From: Chitinophaga varians
GTDB taxonomy: Bacteria; Bacteroidota; Bacteroidia; Chitinophagales; Chitinophagaceae
Length of the DNA: 64,000 nt
NCBI RefSeq assembly: GCF_014529945.1
Contig: NZ_JACVFB010000008.1
Span: 1 to 64,000, forward strand
Direction: 5' to 3'
In this document: in pieces, positions 54,734 through 63,058 of the stretch
How the letters are laid out: each line of letters opens with the position of its first letter
Position numbering within the stretch: the first letter of the stretch is position 1
The notes under the pieces: model-generated
What the model was told of the DNA's origin: nothing
Databases searched by the model: none
Seen by the model: the letters and a program-made list of their open reading frames with translations, nothing else
Program-made: the position numbers and the translations under genes

Positions 54734-55081
54734 AAATTGGGATGCATAGATTTCGATGTCCTTTTATTATAGGGTTAAAATTCTCCGGCGGCCATTTTAT
54801 CGTGTAGCTGATACCGTTATCCTACCGGGGCCGTATATACGTAGCCCGATTTATTCAATGACATTTTAATGACAATTATATGCACCCCAATAAGTCATTA
54901 TTACCGCTTTTGTCATGCGCTGTAATTTATTTACTCCATTGAAAATCAGCATTTTAAATTAAAAACAAAGCAATTCCCCGCCAAACAATAATCATCTATT
55001 TACACTTCTTTTTAGAAAAAATATGACAATCATAAGAATATCTGGATATTTTTTAAGAATTTAGCGCCTACCTTTAAAATT
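54734..55081. other. AT-rich leader region before leuC, no gene seen
   Basis: 348 bases without an open frame of note. A Leu-codon leader peptide and a T-box were looked for and not seen. TACCTTTA at 55069-55076 resembles a -7 box, but it ends five bases before the ATG and is too close to be used with confidence. Confidence 0.4.
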
Positions 55082-56491
55082 ATGAAAATGAGCCAAATAC
55101 CCGCTACCTTATTTGACAAAGTATGGGATTCGCATGCGGTCAGGAAAATTGAAGACGGTCCTGATGTGTTGTTTATTGACCGTCACTTCATTCATGAAGT
55201 AACCAGCCCGGTAGCTTTTCTGGGACTGGAAAACAGGGGACTGAGCGTAATGTTCCCCGAAAAAACCTTTGCAACAGCAGATCACAATACGCCCACTATC
55301 AACCAGCACCTGCCGGTACAGGACCCGCTCTCTGCCAATCAGCTGAAAGCGCTGGAGTCCAACACCGCTAAATATGGTATCTCTCACTGGGGACTGGGCA
55401 ATCCCCGCAACGGTATCGTACACGTGGTAGGACCGGAAAACGGTATCACCCTGCCGGGCATGACCATCGTGTGCGGTGACTCCCACACCTCCACCCACGG
55501 CGCTTTCGGCGCTATCGCCTTTGGTATCGGTACTTCCGAAGTAGAAATGGTGCTCTCTTCCCAGTGCATCATGCAGCAGAAACCGAAAAAAATGCGTATA
55601 ACCGTTACCGGTACTACCGGCAAGGGCATTACGCCCAAAGACGTGACCCTCTATATCATCTCCCAGCTTACCGCAGCCGGCGCCACCGGCTACTTCGTGG
55701 AATATGCCGGTGAGGTGTTTGAGCAAATGAGCATGGAAGGCCGTATGACCGTCTGCAATATGAGCATCGAGATGGGCGCCCGCGGCGGTATCATCGCCCC
55801 GGACGAAACCACCTTCGCCTATATCAAAGGCCGCGAAAAAGCGCCGCAGGGAGCTGCCTGGGATAACGCGCTCGCCTATTGGAAAACATTAAAAACGGAA
55901 GAAGGCGCCACCTTCGATAAAGAATATACCTTCAACGCCGCCGACATCGAACCGATGATCACCTACGGCACCAACCCCGGTATGGGCATGGGTATCACCC
56001 AACGCATCCCCGTGGCACAGGAAGCCGGCGGCAGCGCTGCCAGCTACGAAAAATCACTGCAATACATGGGCTTCCAGGAACAGGAGCCTATGCTGGGCAA
56101 AAAAGTAGACTACGTATTCATCGGCAGCTGCACCAACGGCCGCATCGAAGACTTCCGCGCTTTCGCCTCCGTCGTAAAAGGACGCAAAAAAGCGGACGGC
56201 GTGACCGCCTGGATCGTTCCGGGCTCACACATCGTAGAACAACAGATCCGCGAAGAAGGCATCCTCGACATCCTCACCGCTGCCGGCTTCGAGCTGCGCC
56301 AACCCGGATGCTCCGCCTGCCTCGCCATGAACGACGATAAAGTTCCGGCCGGCAAGTATGCTGTCAGCACCAGCAACCGCAACTTCGAAGGCCGCCAGGG
56401 CCCCGGCTCCCGCACCATGCTCGCCAGCCCGCTGGTAGCCGCAGCTGCCGCTGTAACCGGCGTGGTAACCGACCCGCGTGAACTGATCTGA
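55082..56491 (+). CDS. leuC: 3-isopropylmalate dehydratase large subunit
   Basis: 469 residues. Isomerises 2- to 3-isopropylmalate in leucine synthesis, with LeuD. The [4Fe-4S] ligands are Cys350 (IGSCTNGR), Cys410 and Cys413 (GCSACLAMN); VCGDSHTSTHGAFGA and FGIGTSEVEMVL are classical aconitase-family signatures. The length equals that of LeuC elsewhere. A second Met at position 3 is an alternative start. leuD follows 38 bases on. Confidence 0.97.
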   Translation: MKMSQIPATLFDKVWDSHAVRKIEDGPDVLFIDRHFIHEVTSPVAFLGLENRGLSVMFPEKTFATADHNTPTINQHLPVQDPLSANQLKALESNTAKYGISHWGLGNPRNGIVHVVGPENGITLPGMTIVCGDSHTSTHGAFGAIAFGIGTSEVEMVLSSQCIMQQKPKKMRITVTGTTGKGITPKDVTLYIISQLTAAGATGYFVEYAGEVFEQMSMEGRMTVCNMSIEMGARGGIIAPDETTFAYIKGREKAPQGAAWDNALAYWKTLKTEEGATFDKEYTFNAADIEPMITYGTNPGMGMGITQRIPVAQEAGGSAASYEKSLQYMGFQEQEPMLGKKVDYVFIGSCTNGRIEDFRAFASVVKGRKKADGVTAWIVPGSHIVEQQIREEGILDILTAAGFELRQPGCSACLAMNDDKVPAGKYAVSTSNRNFEGRQGPGSRTMLASPLVAAAAAVTGVVTDPRELI

Positions 56492-56529
56492 TCTTTTTCT
56501 GTCACCCTCCATCAAACACAAACAACAAC

Positions 56530-57126
56530 ATGGCTTACGATAAATTTACGGTACTGAAAAGCACAGCTGTGCCGATGCCGATTGAAAATGTGGACACCGA
56601 CCAGATCATCCCGGCCCGCTTCCTGAAAGCGACCGAACGCAAAGGATTTGGTGATAATCTCTTCCGTGACTGGCGCTATAACGCCGACGGCTCTCCGAAA
56701 AATGATTTCGTCTTAAACAACCCGATCTACTCCGGTAAAATACTGGTCGGCGGTAAAAACTTCGGCAGTGGCTCCAGCCGCGAACACGCTGCCTGGGCTA
56801 TCTACGACTACGGCTTCCGCTGCGTAGTGTCCAGCTTCTTCGCCGATATCTTCAAAAACAACGCGCTCAACATCGGTATCCTGCCGGTACAGGTAAGCCC
56901 GGAGTTCTTACATAAAATCTTCACCGCCATCGAAAGCGACCCTAAAGCGGCACTGGTGGTAGACCTCCCGGCACAGACCATCACCATCTCCGCTACCGGA
57001 GAAAGTGAGACATTCGATATCAACAGTTACAAAAAACACAACATGACCAACGGTTATGATGATATCGACTATCTGCAGGCCATGAAAGAAGATATCAAAA
57101 CCTTCGCCGCGAAGAGTATGTATTAA
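56530..57126 (+). CDS. leuD: 3-isopropylmalate dehydratase small subunit
   Basis: 198 residues. Swivelling subunit of isopropylmalate isomerase with NVDTDQIIPARFLK near the start and GKNFGSGSSREHAAWAIYDYGFRCV in the centre (SRE binding loop). Expected length. The following synthase gene starts 18 bases after the stop. Confidence 0.97.
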   Translation: MAYDKFTVLKSTAVPMPIENVDTDQIIPARFLKATERKGFGDNLFRDWRYNADGSPKNDFVLNNPIYSGKILVGGKNFGSGSSREHAAWAIYDYGFRCVVSSFFADIFKNNALNIGILPVQVSPEFLHKIFTAIESDPKAALVVDLPAQTITISATGESETFDINSYKKHNMTNGYDDIDYLQAMKEDIKTFAAKSMY

Positions 57127-57144
57127 CGATAATTATTCAGCCTT

Positions 57145-58668
57145 ATGCCAGTACCGCAGCGCTACATTGAAATAATGGACACCACCCTCCGCGACGGTGA
57201 ACAAACCAGCGGCGTCTCCTTTTCGCCCTCGGAAAAACTGACCATCGCCCAGGTCCTGCTCACAGAAGTAAAAGTGGACAGGATAGAAATCGCTTCCGCC
57301 CGCGTGTCGGAAGGTGAACTGGCGGCCGTGAAAGCCATTACCCAATGGGCGAAAACGAACGACCTGCTCTACAAAGTGGAAGTACTCACTTTCGTTGACG
57401 GCGACGTGTCTGTACAATGGATGTTGCAGGCCGGCGCCAAGGTCATGAACCTCCTTACCAAAGGATCGCTCAACCACCTCACCCATCAGCTGAAGAAAAA
57501 ACCGGCCGAACATTTTGCGGACGTCAGCGAAGTCATCGCCCTCGCCCGCAAAAAAGGACTGGACTGCAACATATACCTCGAAGACTGGAGCAACGGCATG
57601 CGCCACTCCCGCGACTACGTATATCAATATCTCGATTTCCTGCAACACCAACCCGTAAAAAGGGTGATGCTGCCGGATACCCTCGGCGTACTCACCCCCG
57701 GCGAAGTACAGGAATACATCAGCGATATCGTACAACGATACCCGCAAATGCATTTCGATTTCCACGCCCACAACGACTACGACCTGGGCACCGCCAACGT
57801 GCTCGAAGGCGTGAAAGCCGGCGCACATGGCATCCACCTTACCATCAACGGGATGGGTGAAAGAGCCGGCAACGCACCGCTCGCCAGCGCCATCGCGGTA
57901 CTCAACGATTTTCTGCCCGGCGTTAAAACAGCCGTGTCAGAAAAATCACTCTACAGCGCCAGCAAACTCGTGGAAACCTTCTCCGGCATCCGCATCCCGG
58001 CCAACAAGCCGGTGGTAGGCGCCAATGTATTCACACAAACGGCCGGCATCCATGCCGACGGCGACAAAAAAAACAAACTGTATTTCAGCGATCTGATGCC
58101 GGAACGTTTCGGACGTCAACGCCTATACGCCCTTGGCAAAACCAGCGGCAAAGCCAATATCGAAAACAACCTGCACCAGCTGGGCATACAGTTGTCGGAC
58201 GCCAACCTGAAAAAGGTCACCCAACGCATCATCGAACTGGGCGATAAAAAGGAAGTCGTAACCCAGGCAGATCTCCCCTATATTATCTCGGACATCCTCG
58301 ACAGCAGCCGGATAGAGGAAAAGGTGAAAATAGAAAACTATGTGCTCACCCACTCCAAAAACCTCCACCCCTCTGTGACGCTCAGGATATCGGTGGAAGG
58401 GGAACTTTTTGAAGAACATGCACAAGGCGACGGTCAGTACGACGCCTTCATGAATGCACTGAAAAAAGTCTACAAAAAGAAAAAACAGGAACTGCCGGTA
58501 CTCACCGACTATTCCGTTCACATCCCTCCCGGCGGTAAGAGCGACGCCTTGTGCGAAACCATCATTACCTGGAGCTTCCAGAACAAGGAGTTCAAGACGA
58601 GAGGACTGGACAGTGATCAGACCGTGTCTGCCATCAAGGCCACCCAGAAAATGCTCAACTTAATCTGA
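57145..58668 (+). CDS. 2-isopropylmalate synthase / (R)-citramalate synthase family
   Basis: 507 residues. HMGL-like barrel about 1-280 with DTTLRDGEQTSGVSFS (metal and base region), HFDFHAHNDYDLGTANV and NGMGERAGNAPL; the last 120 residues form a LeuA-type allosteric domain (from about EKVKIENYVL). It condenses acetyl-CoA with 2-oxoisovalerate (leucine) or pyruvate (isoleucine by the citramalate route). Its place between leuD and leuB favours leucine synthesis, but Bacteroidota also carry a LeuA paralogue that may be citramalate synthase, so no symbol is given. Confidence 0.85.
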   Translation: MPVPQRYIEIMDTTLRDGEQTSGVSFSPSEKLTIAQVLLTEVKVDRIEIASARVSEGELAAVKAITQWAKTNDLLYKVEVLTFVDGDVSVQWMLQAGAKVMNLLTKGSLNHLTHQLKKKPAEHFADVSEVIALARKKGLDCNIYLEDWSNGMRHSRDYVYQYLDFLQHQPVKRVMLPDTLGVLTPGEVQEYISDIVQRYPQMHFDFHAHNDYDLGTANVLEGVKAGAHGIHLTINGMGERAGNAPLASAIAVLNDFLPGVKTAVSEKSLYSASKLVETFSGIRIPANKPVVGANVFTQTAGIHADGDKKNKLYFSDLMPERFGRQRLYALGKTSGKANIENNLHQLGIQLSDANLKKVTQRIIELGDKKEVVTQADLPYIISDILDSSRIEEKVKIENYVLTHSKNLHPSVTLRISVEGELFEEHAQGDGQYDAFMNALKKVYKKKKQELPVLTDYSVHIPPGGKSDALCETIITWSFQNKEFKTRGLDSDQTVSAIKATQKMLNLI

Positions 58669-58678
58669 TATCATTATC

Positions 58679-59752
58679 ATGGCAACCAAACATATTTTAA
58701 TTGTTCCCGGCGACGGGATCGGACAGGAAGTAACGGCCGTAGGAAAAAAAGTGCTCGACAAAATCGCTGCCCGCTTTGGCCACACGTTCACCTATGACGA
58801 AGCCCTCGTAGGCCACGCCGCCATAGCAGCCACCGGCAACCCGCTGCCGGATGAAACGCTGACCAAAATGCGCGCTTCCGACGCCATCCTGTTCGGCGCC
58901 GTTGGCCACCCGAAATATGACAACGACCCTTCCGCCAAAGTAAGGCCGGAACAAGGGCTGCTGAAAATGCGCAAGGAACTGGGCCTTTACGCTAACCTGC
59001 GCCCCATCAAACTGTTTGACGAACTGCTCGACGCTTCCAGCATCAAACCAGAAATCCTGAAAGGCGCCGACATCCTCTTCTTCCGCGAACTGACCGGCGA
59101 CATCTACTTTGGCGACAAAGGCCGCAAAAACAACGGCGATACCGCCTTTGACATCGCAGAATACAGCCGCTTTGAAGTAGAGCGTATTGCCCGCAAAGCC
59201 TTCGAAGCTGCCCGCACCCGCCGCAAAAAACTCTGCTCCGTTGACAAAGCCAACGTGATCGAGACCTCCCGGCTGTGGCGTGAAGTGATACAGAAAATAG
59301 CGCCGGAATACCCTGACGTGGAAGTGGAACATCAGTTCGTAGACGCTACCGCCATGCTGCTGATAAAAGACCCGCGCCGTTTCGATGTGGTAGTCACCGC
59401 CAACCTCTTTGGTGATATCCTCACCGACGAAGCGTCCCAGATTGCCGGCTCTATGGGCATGCTGGCTTCCGCTTCCGTAGGCGATGGCACCGGCGTATAC
59501 GAGCCTATCCATGGCTCTGCGCACGACATCACCGGCAAAGGCGTGGCCAACCCGCTGGCGTCTATCCTCTCTGCTGCCCTGCTGCTGGATATTTCTTTCG
59601 GCATGAAAGCGGAGTCAGAAGCCGTGATCAGCGCGGTAGACCAGGTATTAAAAGCCGGTTTCCGCACCCGCGATATCGCCAACGCACAAACGCCGGCCGA
59701 TATGATCAAAGGCACTGACGCCATCGGCGAAGAAGTACTACAGCGTATCTAG
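58679..59752 (+). CDS. leuB: 3-isopropylmalate dehydrogenase
   Basis: 357 residues. Oxidises and decarboxylates 3-isopropylmalate to 2-oxoisocaproate with NAD. Signatures: VPGDGIGQEV, FRELTGDIYFG (substrate loop), VDKANVIETSRLW, NLFGDILTDEASQIAGSMGML, and PIHGSAHDITGKGVANPLA. Starts 10 bases after the synthase stop, last gene of the leucine operon. Confidence 0.97.
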   Translation: MATKHILIVPGDGIGQEVTAVGKKVLDKIAARFGHTFTYDEALVGHAAIAATGNPLPDETLTKMRASDAILFGAVGHPKYDNDPSAKVRPEQGLLKMRKELGLYANLRPIKLFDELLDASSIKPEILKGADILFFRELTGDIYFGDKGRKNNGDTAFDIAEYSRFEVERIARKAFEAARTRRKKLCSVDKANVIETSRLWREVIQKIAPEYPDVEVEHQFVDATAMLLIKDPRRFDVVVTANLFGDILTDEASQIAGSMGMLASASVGDGTGVYEPIHGSAHDITGKGVANPLASILSAALLLDISFGMKAESEAVISAVDQVLKAGFRTRDIANAQTPADMIKGTDAIGEEVLQRI

Positions 59753-59755
59753 TCA

Positions 59756-59921
59756 CGCAAAGAGAACAAAGGGAGCAAAGAACGCAAAGGATGATATTTT
59801 AAGATAAAAGAGAGCAAAGGGGGGTGATCAGCCTCTACCTTTGCTCTCTTTTACTTTTATCCTTTTTCTGTCTTTTCCTATCTTTTTCTTTGGTTTCTTT
59901 GCTCCCTTTGTTTTCTTTGCG
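59756..59921. repeat. Nested inverted repeat rich in CTTTG/CAAAG
   Basis: Outer arms 59756-59782 and 59895-59921 are 27 bases with one mismatch (CGCAAAGAGAAC... and its complement). Inner arms 59805-59820 and 59838-59853 are a perfect 16-base pair (TAAAAGAGAGCAAAGG). The whole of 166 bases could fold into one long stem. It may be a terminator for leuB or a mobile palindrome of the type common in this phylum. Confidence 0.65.
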
Positions 59922-59934
59922 AGAAACATATCTT

Positions 59935-60387
59935 ATGGGACCATTGATCATTTCCGCATCCATGCAGATGGCCAAGCAGCCACAGGAAGTCTTTGACGCC
60001 ATCGTTGATCCACAGAAAATGAGCAATTATTTTCTCGCCTCCGGCAGCGGCCGGATGGTGGAAGGAGAAACCGTAGTATGGCGGTTTGCCGAAGAAAACG
60101 TGAATTATGATATCCCGGTAAAGAAAATCGTACAGGACAAAGAAATCCATTTTGAATGGGAAGGCGCTTCGGGTCACATGACCTGGGTGAAAATAGGACT
60201 GGCGCCAACTAAGAGTGGCGGCACGCTTGTCACTGTTACTGAAGGTGAACTGCCACTGGATGAAAAAGGATTGAAATGGTTCTCTCAAAATACTTTCGGC
60301 TGGGCCAACTTCCTCGACTGCCTGAAAGCATACCTGGAATTTGGTGTCAATCTGCGTAAAGGCGCTTTTGATTTTATGCCGGCATAG
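59935..60387 (+). CDS. SRPBCC/AHSA1-like protein
   Basis: 150 residues from the ATG at 59935; the frame is open back to 59824 through the inverted repeat, giving an artefactual hydrophobic Leu/Phe lead, so the internal start is used. Motifs QEVFDAIVDPQKMSNYFLASG, VVWRFAEENVN and FDFMPA fit the START-like fold family (AHSA1/CalC). Binding partner unknown; a small hydrophobic ligand is usual. Confidence 0.75.
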   Translation: MGPLIISASMQMAKQPQEVFDAIVDPQKMSNYFLASGSGRMVEGETVVWRFAEENVNYDIPVKKIVQDKEIHFEWEGASGHMTWVKIGLAPTKSGGTLVTVTEGELPLDEKGLKWFSQNTFGWANFLDCLKAYLEFGVNLRKGAFDFMPA

Positions 60388-60397
60388 TATAAAACAA

Positions 60398-60421
60398 AAC
60401 CCCGGGCAGAAGTCCGGGGTT
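60398..60421 (-). terminator. Terminator between the convergent SRPBCC and TlpA-like genes
   Basis: Stem AACCCCGG (60398-60405) and CCGGGGTT (60414-60421) with an 8-base loop, followed on the minus strand by TTTGTTTTAT. It serves the TlpA-like gene at 60469-61692 and backs the plus-strand gene. Confidence 0.75.
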
Positions 60422-60468
60422 GGTACCGTTAAGCCTTGGGGTTAACTATACTAAATCGAAACCTAAAT

Positions 60469-61692
60469 CTAAAACGTCGTGATCTTTTCACCCAGTAGCT
60501 CTTTCAATACCACATCCAGTTCCGCGCCATTTATCCTGGATTCCACGATATATCCTTGTGGGTCCACCAATACGGAATGTGGTATGCCCTCTATCTTGTA
60601 AAGCGTGACCGTTGGCCCCTCGGACCCTTTCTTGTCCAACAGCTGTGTCCAGGGCATTTTTTCTTCCCGCAATGCTTTCTTCCACTCTGCATCTTTTTCA
60701 TCAATAGAGATGCTGATGATGCTAAAATCTTTCTGACTGACCAGCTCACTCAGATGACGCATGTGAGGTATCTGGTTTCTGCAGGGACCACAATGCGAAG
60801 ACCAGAATTCCAGCAGTGTGTATTGCCCCGGTTTCACGTATTGCGACAGCTGTACCGGTTTGCCTCGCTGATCTGTTAATGGCAAATCGATAAACCGTAC
60901 GCCTTTCGCTGTCGCCTTTGCATCAGCAGCGGCAGCATCCAGTTTTTTTATGATCTGTGCACCTGCCGGCCGGGGAATATTCAGGCTACCCATGATATCA
61001 TCAATCTCCTTTATGGTATACCTTGAACGGGCAGACACCATGAGCTCATAAGCCAACAAAGCAGCTATGGTCGACTGTGGGTATTGACGGATAAAATCGA
61101 TCTTCCTCGCATTGATCTTTGCTCTCAGCGCTCTTAACTCCCGCATCATCGCCATTCCCTGCGCGGTGTTAAAGACGCCTTCTGCGGCAGGCACATGGAA
61201 TTCTTTATTGTACTGTAGCCGCAACTCCTCCGCGCGGTCCAGCTGCTGCTGACTCTCCGCTTTAAACGCCTCGTAGCGCGCCTGCTCTGCTGCGCCGGTG
61301 ATCGCCACATACTTTATGTTACCGCCGCGAGTGTAGTAATATGCTGGTACGCTGTCGATATGCGGCGCGCTGATCGTTACCGTTTCATCTCCCATAAACA
61401 GACCCACCTGTTTGCTTTTTATCAGATTGCCGGGTTCGCAATCTACCAGAATGTTACAGCGCCGTACCATCCCCCACGTTTTTTTCCCCTGCAACACGAA
61501 GGAACCATCTTTGGTAACAGCAGAATCCAACCTGTCTTTTTTCTTCTCCCCGAAATAATCTAGCAGGTATACTTTGGTGCCATCCGGCACGCCCGGCATC
61601 CGGCCGGTGACATGGTATGGTTGTTGGCCTGGCGCTGCCAATGCAGACAATGTCATACCCATCAGGAACAGTATGTTTTTGTTGATCTTCAT
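60469..61692 (-). CDS. Exported thioredoxin-like protein (TlpA/ResA type) with DUF4369-like N-terminus
   Basis: 407 residues, signal peptide MKINKNILFLMGMTLSALAA. Residues about 25-125 resemble the DUF4369 beta domain that precedes TlpA domains in Bacteroidota; residues about 265-400 are thioredoxin-like with redox pair Cys301-Cys304 in SSHCGPCRNQIP and a GIPHSVLVDPQG cis-Pro segment. It should reduce or exchange disulfides in the periplasm. It lies six bases after the SusD gene in the same direction, so it belongs to that importer transcript. Confidence 0.88.
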   Translation of the reverse strand: MKINKNILFLMGMTLSALAAPGQQPYHVTGRMPGVPDGTKVYLLDYFGEKKKDRLDSAVTKDGSFVLQGKKTWGMVRRCNILVDCEPGNLIKSKQVGLFMGDETVTISAPHIDSVPAYYYTRGGNIKYVAITGAAEQARYEAFKAESQQQLDRAEELRLQYNKEFHVPAAEGVFNTAQGMAMMRELRALRAKINARKIDFIRQYPQSTIAALLAYELMVSARSRYTIKEIDDIMGSLNIPRPAGAQIIKKLDAAAADAKATAKGVRFIDLPLTDQRGKPVQLSQYVKPGQYTLLEFWSSHCGPCRNQIPHMRHLSELVSQKDFSIISISIDEKDAEWKKALREEKMPWTQLLDKKGSEGPTVTLYKIEGIPHSVLVDPQGYIVESRINGAELDVVLKELLGEKITTF

Positions 61693-61698
61693 AAAAAA

Positions 61699-63048
61699 TT
61701 ATTCTTTGTTTAATGGCATAGTTGGATTGAATGCTTGTACCTGCAACGGTATCTGGAACGTGTAGCGCGGGCTGCCCGGTTCCAGTACTGCCAGCACCGT
61801 TATACCGTCAGCGGCTATACGTTTTACCGGTGGCATACGCTTCTGCACGTCCAGCCGCTTCATATCTATCCAGCGCGTTCCCTTTAGCGCCAGCTCCCTG
61901 CGCCTTTCGGAGAGGACAGCCGTAATCGCTTCTTCTTTTGTGGTAGCCGCCAGCGGTTGGTATTTGTCTGGTGGGAAACGATAGACCCGGAGATCCTGGT
62001 TTACCACCCTCATTGCGTCATCTACCGCCCCCTGCCGGGCGAGGCATTCCGCTTTCGTCAGTACTATCTCCGGATAGGTAATGCCCATATTGGGGTTGTA
62101 GTCCATCATACCGTTATTCACGAGTGCTGCGGGATTGCCTGCCACGGAGCGCTTTGTAAAGAAACGGATACGCAGGTCCGCAGCGGTATCAAATTGCTGA
62201 ATAAGATCGTCGGAGTACCGGAAACGACTATTGACATAGTAACGGACAAATATCTCTTCAGGGCTGCTGTTGGTGTGCGGCAGCTGCACCTGTTTAGAGT
62301 ACTCGTTGTAATTAAGCACCTTTCCGTTGGCTTTTTTTATCACCGCATCAGCATATTGCAGCGCACGCGGATAGTCCTGCATATACAGGTACAGTCTCGA
62401 CAACATGGCATAGGCCACGGTAGTGGTCACCCTGGTGTTGTTCACTGCTGTTTCCTCCAGATCGGGAATGGCTGCGAGGATATCACCTGTCAACTGACGG
62501 CAGAAGGCCTCCAGTGTAGGCCGCTGTGGTGTAGGCAGACTGATATCCGTGGAGGTGACATATGGTACGCCATATACGCTGCCGGCTGTTTGCGGATCAT
62601 AGGCCGGTGAGAAGTAAGACAACAAATGCAGGTAACAAAACACCTTGTATACCATGGCCTCAGCGTACAACTGCTTCTTTTTCTTCTCCGTGCCGTTCTC
62701 CGCCTGCATCACTCCTTCCGTTACCACATTGAGGTTAGCAATACGCCGGTAGTAGTCCAGCCATATGGCTGGACTCTCCGCGCTTATGTTGATATAGGGA
62801 CGCCAGAAATAAAGATTGCTCTGAATGGACATCTGTCCCTGTGGGGACAAAGTTAAGTTGAGCCCGTCGTCGGTTACCATCCGCGGATCATTGTTACCAA
62901 AGGAGGCCACATGTATGGCATCATTCATCACCGCCTCATAGTCACTGATGGTAGTGGCGATGATCACGCCTTTGGGTTTTACGTCGAGGAATTTACTGCA
63001 GGAGAGCAATGTCACTCCGAAAAACAGGAACAGGAAAAACTTTCTCAT
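61699..63048 (-). CDS. SusD/RagB-family lipoprotein of a third importer locus
   Basis: 449 residues from the ATG at 63048 (MRKFFLFLFFGVTLLSC, lipobox Cys17); upstream in-frame ATGs at 63054, 63057 and 63072 exist, the last overlapping the SusC stop. Motifs KFLDVKPKG, then LYAEAMVYKVFCYLHLLSYFSP and ALKGTRWIDMKRLDVQKR are typical RagB/SusD. It follows the SusC stop at 63059 by about ten bases and is followed by the TlpA-like gene. Confidence 0.9.
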   Translation of the reverse strand: MRKFFLFLFFGVTLLSCSKFLDVKPKGVIIATTISDYEAVMNDAIHVASFGNNDPRMVTDDGLNLTLSPQGQMSIQSNLYFWRPYINISAESPAIWLDYYRRIANLNVVTEGVMQAENGTEKKKKQLYAEAMVYKVFCYLHLLSYFSPAYDPQTAGSVYGVPYVTSTDISLPTPQRPTLEAFCRQLTGDILAAIPDLEETAVNNTRVTTTVAYAMLSRLYLYMQDYPRALQYADAVIKKANGKVLNYNEYSKQVQLPHTNSSPEEIFVRYYVNSRFRYSDDLIQQFDTAADLRIRFFTKRSVAGNPAALVNNGMMDYNPNMGITYPEIVLTKAECLARQGAVDDAMRVVNQDLRVYRFPPDKYQPLAATTKEEAITAVLSERRRELALKGTRWIDMKRLDVQKRMPPVKRIAADGITVLAVLEPGSPRYTFQIPLQVQAFNPTMPLNKE

Positions 63049-63058
63049 TACCATCATT

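Noticed and set aside
54562..54747. Open frame of 61 codons on the minus strand
   Set aside because: Lies inside the inverted-arm element, no family likeness and no start context; a chance frame in repeat DNA.
55069..55076. TACCTTTA as promoter box for leuC
   Set aside because: It ends only five bases before the ATG and has no good upstream partner at the usual distance.
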